Shown one piece after another: positions 32,601-41,500 of a stretch of 64,000 nt of DNA; within the stretch, counting starts at the first letter, position 1, and every line of letters starts with the position of its first letter. Made by a program: the position numbers and the translations under genes. The notes under the pieces are model-generated. The model had not been told where the DNA came from. It did not search any database and saw nothing but the letters and a program-made list of their open reading frames with translations. Origin of the DNA: Bactericera cockerelli (lineage: Eukaryota; Arthropoda; Insecta; Hemiptera; Triozidae); contig CM044962.1 of assembly GCA_024516035.1 (NCBI GenBank), positions 2,040,527 to 2,104,526 of the forward strand. The letters are read 5' to 3'.

Positions 32601-35600
32601 CGCCAACGTTCTTTTTGATCTAACGTAATGGATTAGGACGGGGGTTTTTACCCTCCATTCGCTGGGAAACGTACCAGCTACCCACAATAACCTCACCCAG
32701 CCTGGGTAGCCGGAATGCCAGCCTCACATGTACGAGGGAACAGAATTTTCTGTGTATAATCTGCTCACGTCCGTGGATCGAACTCAGGATCTCTGAACTA
32801 CGGGCATTAGTCAGGCAACAACCGTTACGCCAAATACAACATTGCCTATTATTACGATTAAAAGAGAGGTTAGTTGATGGCAATGGATATCAGAACTATT
32901 ACCTGCTGATGAGAGCAAATAAAGCTCGAAACAGCTGTCACAGGTATGTTCTGGAAATCATGTACATCTAATACAACGTCTCACTTTTCTTTATACTGAT
33001 TATACTGATACAAATACAAAATTCGATCAAATTTTTATTTACAGTAACACACGTTTATCAGATTGTGTCCATCACTTTCGGGATACTGAAGACTACCAGT
33101 GGATTAGAACCCAGGTCACCCAAAGTGCCAAGCTGAGAATAACATAACTAGAAAAGTAAAAAAAACAACAACACAAAATCCTAAAAAAAAACAAACACCA
33201 CACGATCTAGCGTAAGGATCTACCTCGACTACCAGACTAGCGCGTTTAACCAATGACAACCAGTGCACACTTTTTTTTTAAGTCTTTTTCCGCTACAACA
33301 ATACCAAAATATTGACTTGAAAAAAAAAAGATGAGTGTTTAACAGTCTTTATTTGTTTGGATCAGCCATGAAAGAGCAGCTACTTTGGACGCTTGTGGTC
33401 TGTACAGTGATCTGTCAGTAGCACCAGAAAAGTGAAAGTTGTCTAGATGTACATGAATATCACAACATACCTGACAGCTGTTTCGAGCGTATTTGATCTC
33501 ATCACAGTAATAGTTTCTGAATATCCATGCCATCAACTAACTTCTCTATTTTCATCAGTACAGCAAGGCTGTCGCCCGCTTTGCCGGCCGAGGCAGGGCC
33601 GTGAAAAGCAAAAATCCTTTTTCGCCATGGCAGTGTTGTAGTGGGAGTTTTCGAAAATCCCGTCTTATTGTACATCTTGATTATAAGACAAAGCTACCTA
33701 CCAAATTTCAGCTTCTTAGGACTTACGGTTTGGGCTGTAAGCGATGATTCAGTCAGTGGTCATTGGTCAGTGGTCAGTGAGTGTCTTTGACATTTATATA
33801 TTAAGATAAACAGAAAAACAAAATCTTTATCTCCTTTTTTGAGGAAGCATTCGAGGGACAGGTAGCGATGACGACGACGGGGGAAACCGCACATTGCTCA
33901 CTCACCGACGAGAAGCCGCCCGTGACCCGTCGGGCAGGAACTGCTCGTGTGCCTGAGGAGGCGTACGAGATGCCTCGAGCTGAAGGGCCGGAGAGGGCCG
34001 CCCGTCCACTGACGTGGGCTCCGGTGATGCTGAGGGCGTACCACACCGTGGCGGCTCCAAGCTGGAGAGGGAGGCGGTCTCCACCACCGGGTCGGGTGCT
34101 TGCGGGCCCAGCTTCAGCTTGGTGAGGCATGTATCCGCGTAACGTTTCCCGCCACGCCCATGTTCTGGGGTATCCATTATTATTAATTATGGAATAGATT
34201 ACATGAACATTTATTTTGTTTTTTACATTTGATACATTAGAAGGGACAATTCAGTCCCTATTCGTTAATTTTGAATCATATGATCGACACAAGTAGTCAT
34301 ATGAATTATGTGTTGAGAAACTTCTTATGATTACGGCATAAATAACCAAGATATATTTATTCATATGTGTACAGCACAACCCAATATCAAAAATAAACAA
34401 TATTTTTTTAGAGATTGTTTTTCTTATTATTATGGCATAATTTGTTTTAATTATTATGGCATAATATTATTATAATTAACTTCTTCATTAACAGGACATA
34501 CTACAAACAAATCATGATGAAAATTAAAATACAAAATTGACACCAATAAATCCACCATAGGTGCAAATCTTGAATGACAGTGGAGATTTTTTTTTTATCC
34601 AGGTTCAACAATATAAGACAAACACAAATATGTAAATTTGACTTTCTGAACAAACTCAAATAAAATAAATGAATACTATTTTCGTTCATTCAAGAGCGTG
34701 CTTGAAAAATTTTTGACAAAAATACCTCGAGAACGTTTATTTCCCCCTCCTCCCAAACCTTACACGTACCTCACGAGATTATCTCCGAAAACGGTATCAC
34801 CTCCCACACCAAACACTGCCTCACTTGAATAACTCGAAAACGTAATCAACCGCCCACACCAAACAGGTGCCTTCATCGAGAATATATCGAGAACGGTATC
34901 AACCTCCCCACAACCAAACACTGCTCATCGAGCATATATATATATATTATTTTTTTAATACTTTTTCATCATTTTTTTATTAATATAATACAATTTAAGA
35001 AGAACAAAACGAACTTAAATAAAATAATATTATATACATAGAGATAACCTCCCACACTCACGTGCCTCATCGAGAATATCTCGAGAACGGTATCCTACCT
35101 TGGTTGGTGGGTCGTCATTGTCCTCCTCCTCCCTGCTGTGTTGCTGCTGCTGGGCCTCCCTGGCGCATCTTTGCTCTCGCCATCAGGTAGGGCATCTTGC
35201 CCGCCCCCGGGGCCCAGGAGGCCGACCGCGGCCCCCTCCGGCCCCCCACAGGCCGGTTGAAGAGGCCCAGGTTGCCCGCTGAGGACCTGGGCCAGCAGGA
35301 GTTGCGCGAGGAGTGCCAGTGTTGCCGCCGCTCGCTGCGGGGGAGGAGAAGAGGATTAGAGGCAGCAGTGTTTTGCCAAGTCGAACCACCACCGCTGCCG
35401 CCGCCTTGACACGAGGAATAAGGGGGAAAGTCGAACACGTAAGAGAGAGAGAGAACGTCACCAGAAGAATAATCAACCATGAAATATGTACTAAGATACC
35501 TGTTTGACTGCTGAGAGTAAAACGGACTTTTCAGTCTTATAATAATATTTTTTTTTTTTTTTTTTTTTGTATTTACAAAAAAGTTTTTACAAAGGTTGGC

Positions 35601-38600
35601 AATAATAAGCATAATACTTATAATAATAATAACACTCTGAAAGTGGAAGGACAGGTTGATGATTAAAGCATTTCTACCAACGTAACCCTCAGAGTCTTAT
35701 TATATATTGGTCCAACAAACCCAAATTAATGTGGAAAATTCATGCATTGGGTGGGATTTTGAATGGAACGAATCCCAACGCTTCTTGGATTACCAGACAG
35801 TGCTTTAACCACTTGACTACTTGACGTCACTATCCTTACATCAGCAGTAACAAAACAAGGTTTCTATTCTATACAAATGCTAAATGGCGCTTGACCATCA
35901 ATACGAAAGGGCCAATGTTGCTGACGGAGGGGTTTTCTCATGACTTAGAGAGAGATTATTTCATATTTTTAATGGGTTTTCCATTACTGGGATTTATTTT
36001 TAAACGATTTATTTTTTCAGACCTGGTGCAATATTTTGTGGAAACTCAATTCTACTGCAACCTTATGAGAATCAATTGTGTATATTTGAAAAGATTATGT
36101 AAAAAAAAATTGTCGGCTCGGGGGATCGAACCCCGGACTTTCCGCATGGTAAGCGAGGATGGTACACAAAACTTTCCACCCAGCAACATTGACGCAGACA
36201 ATGAAAAATAGACGAGTTCATGCTATTCAGATTGTGAAGAAGTCCCTTGGAAATTCTACAATAATTGGTCTAAAGAAGGGATCTAATTTACAAAGGCCCA
36301 TTTACTAAGTTTTTGGGGCCTTTGTGAAGGTATTATTTACAAAGCCCGAAAACACAGCATATTTATTGTTTTTTTTTCCGTGTCCTGATGGTGTTGTCAT
36401 GGGTGGTGAAGGATAATGGGGTAATAACCCCCCTGGACCGCCCCAGAAGCAATGGTTCTGGGCCCTTTCATGTCTTGTGAGTGTAAATGTTGTTTTAAAA
36501 TACATGAAATTTGTTGAATTTGTATGTCTAAAATGTGGTACACAAATTACCTATATGGTCCCTGAAAACCATTTGAACTTGTACTACTATAATTTAGTAC
36601 GTGCCAATAATACTAAATATAGCTTGAAGAATTGATCTATGTGAGCAGATCTTTTTTGCAGCATTAATAATAAAAGTTGTCATTTAATCATTCATTGAAG
36701 ACAACTGCCATTATTTCTTAATCATCAGTAAGCTTTTGCTCATCATCTCACCAGATTAATGTATGTACTTGAAAAGAGGAAGAAGAAAAAAAAAGGAAGA
36801 AGAAGAAGAACAATAGTGCACAACAAATAGACATTCTTCTGTGCAATTCAATAAAAAACTAACTGAATAATGAACAGTAAAAATAAGTCGAAACTCACAT
36901 TTACACTGATTATAGTCGTAAGTGGATAATAAATGTTAAGAATCTCTGCCGATCTCTGTTGTGGCGTGTTTTAGAACATGGTACAGGTACGAATCCCAAG
37001 CAACAAGCAGAAAATTCTAAGCCAAGTTATCTCTGTTTCTGGAATGGCATGGGTGAGGTAGGCCAAAGTGCACTGAAGTAATGCGAATGCGGTTCTGAGG
37101 CACCATTAACTTTTTTTAAATTAATAAAAAAAAAAAAAAAACCAAACCAAAAAAAAAAACATGCAATACCGGGATCTCACCTGAAGTTGCAACCTGAAGT
37201 CCTCAAATTTTGTTGTTTATTTTTTGTTAGTTTTTTTAAGTTAATAAACAATAAAGAATATATATTTAACGACCGCACACCCAATGATGTGTTTTGCCTG
37301 TAGGCATGGTTACTCAACACAATCTTTTTTTTATACATAATTTGAGGTGTGTTTTTAGATTTGATCCTAAAGAAAGAGTGGATATGAAGGGTTGCTCACA
37401 AAATTGCCTCCTCAGTGGGGCCCTGGCTTAGTTTTAACAAACAACATTACCTCCAGCCATTTTGCCCCCTGGTTCAACATTTGGTTAATAAACTGAGCCA
37501 TACCAAATGGAGGGAAGCCCATCAGTCCCTGAGCCCCGGCGCCTGCACCATCCGCCCCAAAATTAAGAAACGGGTTCTCATCACCCCGCTCCTCCCCTGG
37601 GGGCATTCCCCTTGAAACCCGCCAGCAGTTGAGGGTGGCATGTTGGTTTGTTCAGATCAATGAGACCTCCCCTAGTCCCACCCTCATTTTTGTTGCCCAT
37701 CCCCATCATCGGTTCATTGGCATTGTACCCCCACTCTGATAACAAATTAAATACCACAATACAGTCAAACCCAAATATAAGACTCAACAAGTGACCTACA
37801 AAAAAAAATTCTCTTTATTCCAAAAGTATCATGTAAAGAGGTATTTTCCTTATAGAAAGGCATATTTGACCAGGAAATTGTCTCATGCATCAAAGTTTCT
37901 TTTGTAACCAGTTCTCTTATACCCAGGTTTACTGTACTCTGTTTCCTTCACAAGAATGACCTACAAGAGTTTCTAACTCTCACAGTCTAAACAAAGTCCA
38001 TGTTTTTTCTTCTAGTTCTTCCTAGCCAAATCCTAATTAAAACCTACCTGGATAATCCAGGTAGGTTTCATCTATTCATGATTGGTCTCTTATATTGATA
38101 GACACAATTCTCTGTATTTTGGTCCCAGGGATAATCATTATTTATAGGTTGGCACACATTGTGTAAATAAGACTACATGCAGTCTCCATGAGAAATACCT
38201 TCACCCAACCAAAATAAAATAAATTTAAATCAATTGAAAAAAAAATTTGTACAAACTTTATTATACCCCCGTTGACTTCATGTTACCAGGCATATTGCGG
38301 GTATGAGTTTAGGTGTTGTCATAGTTTCTGTAAAATAGGATATTTTTCATATCTGGAGGAATGCGTCCCTGGCACGGTGTTCTTCAGAGTGCTACTTGCT
38401 TCGACAGAGAACTTCTTTGTAATCTGTACTACTTTGGCTTGTACTTGATTTGTTTGAGGCGGATGCATTTGGTTTCTGGCCAATTATACTTGCAGCTGTT
38501 GCAAGGTCTTTACCCCACCACCAGGGACTTGGATTTTATCTGGATCAATCATCCTCTTCAAAATCACCTATCTGAATGAATGCATCAGGTGAACTTTCCT

Positions 38601-38632
38601 CAACTCTTCAACATACTTCTTCTTTGAGCAGC
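18454..38632 (-). CDS. sno: strawberry notch homolog, arm B (exons e1-e11; partial)
   Basis: This is the same gene read on the opposite strand of the palindrome, and the fuller copy: it has e6 (DEC motif) and the upstream exon e1, both absent from arm A. Order from 38,632 downwards: e1, e2, e3, e4, e5 (Walker A), e6 (Walker B), e7 (SAT), e8-e11. Most exons carry one-base insertions or losses relative to arm A, so no exon translates cleanly throughout. The product would be a nuclear helicase-like Notch-pathway regulator. Neither the start codon exon nor the C-terminal half is visible. It should not be counted as a second gene. Confidence 0.93.
18740..18890 (+). repeat. family G repeat
   Basis: GATTGCCATAGCAATAACCC, CGCCCTTAGTTAGGACCTTA, and a T-rich tail with TTTCATTGTATATATTTG. 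Mirror of 12,905-13,085. Confidence 0.6.
18950..19080 (+). mobile_element. tRNA-derived SINE, family F
   Basis: GGCAGAGTGACTTAGCGTGC, GCATGGTGACCTGG, B box GGGTTCGATCCCCAGC, and a body with TACTTGGATGTTCGGG. Confidence 0.72.
19480..19690 (-). mobile_element. tRNA-derived SINE, family A
   Basis: Mirror of 12,165-12,355: on the - strand B box GTTCGAATCCCACACAATGC, then CCTCATTTATTTGAGTATTT and GGTTAGGTGGGAGAAAAATG. Confidence 0.7.
19739..19863 (-). CDS. sno: sno exon e10 (arm B)
   Basis: Clean acceptor TCTATTCCAG|GGAAGCC, giving [14 protein letters not shown], then indels through the EARTLE block and DFVSTAK. Donor AAA|GTAAGTTCC. It resolves the damaged acceptor of arm A. Confidence 0.87.
19880..20320 (-). 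repeat. (ATTCT)n microsatellite, arm B copy
   Basis: AGAATAGAAT repeats on the + strand, so pyrimidine-rich on the coding strand, upstream of e10. Mirror of 11,495-11,955. The open frame across it is only the repeat. Confidence 0.9.
20335..20520 (+). mobile_element. tRNA-derived SINE, family D
   Basis: GGTTCGCGGGTTCGAAACCC (B box), CCATTTGGAATTTACACCAC and TCCTAATCGGGCGGTATGAA. Mirror of 11,310-11,480. Confidence 0.68.
20540..20702 (-). repeat. e9-donor array, arm B copy
   Basis: Four or five units with CTTACCTGGCTAT[C]TGCAC on the + strand, which is the reverse complement of GTGCAGATAGCCAGGTAAG. Confidence 0.86.
20703..20862 (-). CDS. sno: sno exon e9 (arm B)
   Basis: The acceptor ATCTGTTACAG opens TGGGTGGACGCC (W-V-D-A). 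The exon continues, with indels, through the FQEAAE / WGQFW region and the CAAT/GCGGCCAAGGTGCGG codons of IAAKVR. It ends ATAGCCAG|GTAAGA, which I take as the correct junction. Confidence 0.88.
21300..21425 (-). mobile_element. tRNA-derived SINE, family E
   Basis: Mirror of 10,375-10,510: on the - strand GGCGGCGGACTTGTAACCTG, a GGTTCAAGTTCC box and ATCACGAAAGTGATAACACC. Confidence 0.68.
21610..22684 (-). repeat. e8-donor minisatellite, arm B copy
   Basis: Repeats of CTCACCAGCTTCACCGAGTC on the + strand, the reverse complement of the e8 end plus donor. About 1.07 kb, similar in length to the arm A array. Confidence 0.9.
22685..22905 (-). CDS. sno: sno exon e8 (arm B)
   Basis: Acceptor TTGGTTGCAG; reads [15 protein letters not shown] sequence, [16 protein letters not shown] and ARPAQLPR (a shifted frame of the ARQLS block), ending in the GTGAAGCTG|GTGG donor. 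Errors differ from arm A, and together the arms give the family sequence. Confidence 0.87.
23145..23270 (-). mobile_element. tRNA-derived SINE, family E
   Basis: Mirror of 8560-8690: on the - strand GATAAGGCGGCGGATTTGTA, then GGAGGGCGCGGGGTTCAAGT and TCAGCGTAGATTTAGTAAA. Confidence 0.66.
23585..23635. repeat. (CA)n microsatellite
   Basis: CACACACACACACAC with CCCACC interruptions. Mirror of the GTGTGTGGT tract at 8185-8235. Confidence 0.85.
24360..25275. mobile_element. fold-back DNA element, arm B copy
   Basis: The left end CAGGGTGAGCATAAAAAG and right end reading inward as CAGGGTGAGGCATAAAGG are inverted copies, with a long internal palindrome around 24,815. Mirror of 6545-7450. Confidence 0.7.
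25307..25406 (-). CDS. sno: sno exon e7 (arm B)
   Basis: TTCCCAG|TCTCCACGTG opens the exon; CTGCAGAACAAACTCCCCAA gives LQNKLPK, and later codons give the RVIYG.R / SAT area and HMTSWG end with indels. Donor CTGG|GTAAGT. Confidence 0.85.
26104..26299 (-). CDS. sno: sno exon e6 (Walker B; present only in arm B)
   Basis: Reads [16 protein letters not shown], then [20 protein letters not shown] and G.L.WFDEC with NLCPVGS, matching the Sno family around its DECH Walker B motif. Small indels split it into two or three frames. The donor is ACGG|GTAAGT, phase 1 into e7. The start follows AG after GGTCGCATA, a damaged version of the TCGCCTAG acceptor seen throughout the neighbouring array. Without this exon the protein would lack ATP-hydrolysis residues. 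Confidence 0.93.
26330..30345 (-). repeat. 75-bp satellite: e6 acceptor plus first e6 codons
   Basis: Roughly 40-50 imperfect copies. On the - strand each unit has the pyrimidine-rich TTATTCTGTTTACTTATCTC, then TCGTCGCCTAG|GCAACGTG, then AAGAAGGGCGTC. The last part encodes NVKKGV, the start of e6. A unit is 25 codons with no stop, in the e6 frame; runs of NVKKGV...FTYLSF stay open over many units. A 1.06-kb element interrupts it at 26,478-27,535. The block is absent from arm A. Confidence 0.92.
26478..27535. mobile_element. non-autonomous DNA element inside the 75-bp satellite
   Basis: The left end ATCGGTACATTCAAAAACGA and right end (reverse complement ATCGGGTACATGCAAAAACG) are terminal inverted repeats, with CAT then TTCCA / TTTCA next. 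Satellite units resume on both sides; flanking ATTGA / ATTGTGA could be a target duplication. A second internal copy of the CAAAAACG motif lies near 26,675-26,690. No transposase seen. Confidence 0.65.
30440..30990 (+). mobile_element. short mariner-type element with transposase N-terminal remnant
   Basis: The left end TCCGACAATAAAGTTCCC and right end GGTCGTCCGGGAACTTTATG are inverted. Inside on the + strand at 30,672-30,770 is [17 protein letters not shown], resembling the start of mariner (HTH_48-type) transposases. A stop soon follows and the catalytic domain is missing. Confidence 0.65.
31000..31530 (-). mobile_element. truncated mariner-type element (HTH domain)
   Basis: On the - strand the end TAAAGTTCCGGACGACCCCC is followed by a 200-bp leader nearly identical to that of the neighbouring element, then [15 protein letters not shown] codons (one shift), [13 protein letters not shown] and [20 protein letters not shown]. 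This is the DNA-binding HTH region of Tc1/mariner transposases. No DDD/DDE catalytic part follows; the element is broken near 31,000. Confidence 0.75.
31318..31525. repeat. ~205-bp inverted repeat with 30,450-30,675
   Basis: GCACTGACAAGGTGTTTGAT and the leader to the mariner end are the reverse complement of 30,450-30,675. The two elements lie head to head with about 640 bp between the repeats. The arm A deletion starts at the inner edge of this copy. Confidence 0.75.
31555..31615 (-). repeat. family G repeat
   Basis: TGCCTAAGGCAATCCCCTCC preceded by AACAAAGGGCGGGTTTAA. Mirror of 6045-6125. Confidence 0.55.
31980..32122 (-). mobile_element. truncated SINE (family H) beside e5 donor, arm B
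   Basis: On the - strand GTGGGTTCGAATCCCGGTAA and the TTATTCTCAGTTTGCACTTC body. Mirror of 5525-5720. Confidence 0.6.
32132..32338 (-). CDS. sno: sno exon e5 (Walker A, arm B)
   Basis: GACGGCGCGGGGGTGGGCAA gives DGAGVGK; downstream codons give [15 protein letters not shown] and [10 protein letters not shown] with a few indels. Donor CCACG|GTAAGC. Mirror of 5308-5517. Confidence 0.93.
32485..32840 (-). mobile_element. tRNA-derived SINE, family B
   Basis: On the - strand TTGCCTGACTAATGCCCGTA, GAGTTCGATCCACGG and AGGCTGGGTGAGGTTATTGT. Mirror of 4805-5165. Confidence 0.72.
32872..33550. mobile_element. inverted-repeat element, arm B copy
   Basis: AGAGAGGTTAGTTGATGGC at 32,864 onward and its inverted partner ending near 33,550. 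It encloses a family H SINE (33,060-33,250). Mirror of 4088-4787. Confidence 0.62.
33906..34164 (-). CDS. sno: sno exon e4 (arm B)
   Basis: GGATACCCCAG|AACATGGGCG opens the exon; [14 protein letters not shown] is clear, then the LSALQLEA area and [11 protein letters not shown] with indels. Donor GTCG|GTGAGT. At least six single-base differences from arm A break the frame. Confidence 0.92.
34725..35098 (-). repeat. e3-donor array, arm B copy
   Basis: Units with AACGGTATCA[AC]C and CACACCAAACA on the + strand. Mirror of 2547-2935. Confidence 0.78.
35099..35404 (-). CDS. sno: sno exon e3 (arm B)
   Basis: Starts after CGTGTCAAG with the Gly-rich repeat, then [15 protein letters not shown], [15 protein letters not shown] and the Gln/acidic end. 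The frame is broken by indels. The donor region CCAAG|GTAGGA differs from arm A (GACGAG|GTAGGA), with extra bases CCACCAACC. Confidence 0.82.
35625..35835 (-). mobile_element. tRNA-derived SINE, family A
   Basis: Mirror of the copy at 1845-2045: on the - strand AGTGGTTAAAGCACTGTCTG, CCCACCCAATGCATGAATTT and CTCTGAGGGTTACG. Confidence 0.72.
36105..36170 (-). mobile_element. tRNA-Gly-like head (family C type)
   Basis: On the - strand CTCGCTTACCATGCGGAAAG, then TCCGGGGTTCGATCCCCCGA and GCCGACAA. The ACC anticodon position suggests a Gly-tRNA origin; the 5' half is poor. Mirror of about 1490-1560. Confidence 0.55.
37451..37735 (-). CDS. sno: sno exon e2 (complete, arm B)
   Basis: Acceptor TTTGTTATCAG|AGTGGGGG gives [19 protein letters not shown], then [38 protein letters not shown] and [17 protein letters not shown]. 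Two single-base slips separate the frames. Donor GGAG|GTAATG, phase 1. The exon starts about 60 bases before the first base of arm A. Confidence 0.85.
37736..38289 (-). other. sno intron e1-e2
   Basis: AT-rich intron, noticeably cleaner than its surroundings, with no repeat or gene that I recognise. Confidence 0.6.
38290..38632 (-). CDS. sno: probable sno exon e1 (upstream, Gln-rich)
   Basis: A strong acceptor (CTTTCTTTCCTGCTTTCC, then ATTCTAACAG) opens [13 protein letters not shown], then in another frame [13 protein letters not shown] and [37 protein letters not shown] and [11 protein letters not shown]. The frame slips at least twice. The content suits the Gln-rich N-terminus of insect Sno, and the strand and position fit. 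The 3' end is uncertain; a GCCTG|GTAACA donor near 38,290 is one choice. Confidence 0.55.
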
Positions 38633-38639
38633 CTGTTAG

Positions 38640-39060
38640 AATGGAAAGCAGGAAAGAAAGAAAAAGTTTTAAACACAAAAAACAATAGCAAAAATTTATT
38701 TTGCACCTAAAAAATTTATGTTGGAAATGTTAAATTTGAAAACCCAAGTTTAATTTGAGCAGATGTGAAAGTAATATCATCGATGGTAGATAGCTAAAAA
38801 TGTTCAGCAAAAATAGCCTAAAAATTTGAATTTTTAAAATCTTAATTTTTCTCTTTAAGTTGAAATTTTACTTTAAAGAAACTTTGTTTATTTGCTATTT
38901 ATTCTTGTAGTTCTGGACACTATTGTTTTTGACTCTGACAAAAATTGAAATTTTAAGAAACTACTCAATAAATGTGGGCATTAGCAGAAATTTCATTTTA
39001 CATTATTAATTTTATTAAAATGGAATCAACATATTTAAAATTCTTCTTAGTTAAGGGATT
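38640..39060. other. AT-rich non-coding sequence
   Basis: Clean AT-rich sequence upstream of e1; nothing recognised. Quality collapses at its right edge. Confidence 0.5.
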
Positions 39061-41400
39061 CATTCATACAAAATCAAAGGCTAATTGGCTTTTTCGTTTT
39101 ATTTTTAATCCCCCCCCAAAGGGGGGGGGAATGGAAAAAACTTACACTTTTACCATTCTTTCAAAAAAAAAATACCCCCAAAAACCAACCTGTAGTTTAC
39201 CCAAAAAGAGAACCCATCCCTTTTTTCCCCCCCAAAAATTTATTAAAAAATTTTAATTTTTGGAATAATTTGGATTAAAAACTTTTTTAAACCCCAAAAC
39301 CATTCCCCCCCCTTTTTTAAAACCCCTTTTTTTTTAAAAGGGTGATTTACTTAAAAATTTTAAAAGGGGTTTAAACCCGGGGGGTTTCTAAAATTTTTTT
39401 TTGCCCCTAACATTTTTTTTTATTTTAAAAAAAAAGGGAAAAATTAATATATTTATTTTTTAAAATAAATTTTTTTTTTTGTCTAAATAAAAAAATTTTT
39501 AAAAACTTTTTTTTAAATTGGGAAAAAGTTTTAATTGGTAAAAAAAACCCAACTTTTTTTGTGATTTTTTTTTAAAAAAAGAGGGTTTAAAAAGTTTTTT
39601 TTTTGTAGATGAAAAACCCCCCCTTTTGGGCCCGGGGTTGTACTCCCATGTTATGCCTCCCGGGGGAAAAGTGAACATACCCCTTTAGGGTAGTCAACAA
39701 AGCCAGGGGGTATCAAAAACAACTGTAAAAATTTTAAAAAAATTTAAAAATTTTTTTTTAAAATAATTTATTTTCAAAAAAAAGAAAAAAAAAAATTCTT
39801 AATGGTTAAAGGGGCCAAAAAAAAGAAAAATTAAAGGAAAAAAAAAAAAAATTTAAAAAAAAAAATTTAGGATAAAAGAAAAAGGGAAAAAATTTGTCCT
39901 TTTTTCGGGGGGGGTTAAAAGGGACCTTGTAAGGATAAATTTGGTTTTTTTTTGGCAGGTTTTAAAAATTTTGTTTAAAAAAAGTCCTTAAAAATTTTCC
40001 CCAAATTTTTTTGGGGGGGGGGGTTTTCCCCTTATCGAAAGGGGTAAATCCTAAAAAAAGGGAATTGCGAATTTGTGATCAGGGCATGCCCGGGCCCCAT
40101 TAGGCAGTTGGGGGAAAAAGTAGTAGCATGTAGCAAAATTGGGGTTAGTATATTTTTTTTTTTGGATTTACTTATTCCGGCTCATTTGATGTATTGTCGT
40201 CGTTCCTATGGCTTCTGGTTCTTTTCCCCGGAAGACCCTTTTATAAAAAATTTAAATTTATTTTTAATCTGGGGGGGCCCCAATTTTATAAAACTTTGGC
40301 TGTGCCAAATTTTTTTGGACAAATGTGTAGGTTTTTTTTTGTTAAAGGTTTTTTCGGGTTTTTTTTTTTCTGTTCAGGTGAAAAAAAAAAGAAACAAACC
40401 CATTTGGGTATTAGGGCAGATCAAAATTTTTTGGTTTCGCAGAAGGAGGGTAAATCATCAACAGATAGAAGCGTGACCTGAAGATAAGCCAAAGTGGGTT
40501 TTTTTGAAAGGTGTTTAAAAAATTGGCAGTTCAAGGGGAAGCAGAAATAAGGGTTGGATCTGGGTGAAATAGGGCAGTAATCTCCCCTTGACGGGTGTAA
40601 ATTTTTTTTGGGCCCCCGTAAAATGAAAACATTATTGCTTAGCATCGGTTTTTTCCCCTATAAAAAACTAGCATTCAGGATTAGGGGCCAAAATGTATTT
40701 CAGAATTATTAATTAGCCTAAGATTTTTATTTAGGATATAACAAAATATTTTTCCCCTATTTTCAATGGAAAGGATGAACATCACACGGGTTTTTGCCAT
40801 TTAATTACGTCACAAAAATGAACTGAAGAGATTTGTTTTTTGGGGGGAAATTTAAAAAAATAAAATTAAAGGGGTGTTTTGGTTTTTTAAAACCCTGGCT
40901 TTATGTTTTTTCCTAAATTTAAAGGTTTTGGAAAAAGGTTATTCTTTAAAGAAAAAATAGGTGGGTAATTGGATTAGGTGGAGGTCATAACTTCTTGTAT
41001 TGGGGGGGAAAAAAAAAAAAGTCCTTAAAGATAATTTACTAACCCCCCCTTTGTAGGTTTAAAAGTTTAAACTAGTTAGAAAGCCCCAAAAAATTTTTGG
41101 GGGGTTCAGGGTTTTGCCCACCTGTTCAGAATCCGACGTTTTTAGGCTTAGGACTTACATGTATGTCGGTCAAATGTTTTTTTTGTGATGAATAAAAAAG
41201 TAAAAAAAGTTAGAAGAAAGGAAAAAGGGGAGAGAAGAGGTGTGAAAAATTATAATGGGCTGTGCGAATCCCCACATGGGGGCAACTGCTGTGTGAAGTG
41301 CCCGGGTTCAATAATTGAATTTTCAAATTTCCCTAGCTGCATTATACACCCCATAAAGGGGCCCCAAAATTTTTAAGCCGTTGGGCCTGTTTTCGGGAAA

Positions 41401-41500
41401 NNNNNNNNNNNNNNNNNNNNNNNNNNNNNNNNNNNNNNNNNNNNNNNNNNNNNNNNNNNNNNNNNNNNNNNNNNNNNNNNNNNNNNNNNNNNNNNNNNNN
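41401..41500. other. assembly gap of 100 N
   Basis: Exactly 100 N, the usual placeholder for a gap of unknown size. Order and orientation of the two sides depend on scaffolding. Confidence 0.99.

Larger units (their letters stand above)
1..37675. repeat. giant imperfect palindrome, centre near 15,936/15,937
   Basis: At the centre CCATGCACTGTATTCTT meets TAAGAATACCGTGCATGG with no spacer. From there every landmark is mirrored: SINE pairs, three donor arrays, the (ATTCT)n tract, the fold-back element, mariner ends and all exons. Position 1 pairs with about 37,675. Arm lengths are 15.9 and 21.7 kb, the difference being one block missing from arm A. Differences between arms are mostly single-base indels. 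Confidence 0.95.

Noticed and set aside
1..37675. Two divergently placed sno paralogs
   Set aside because: Introns, transposon insertions and satellites are mirrored as faithfully as the exons, and differences look like read errors. Real paralogs would diverge faster in introns.
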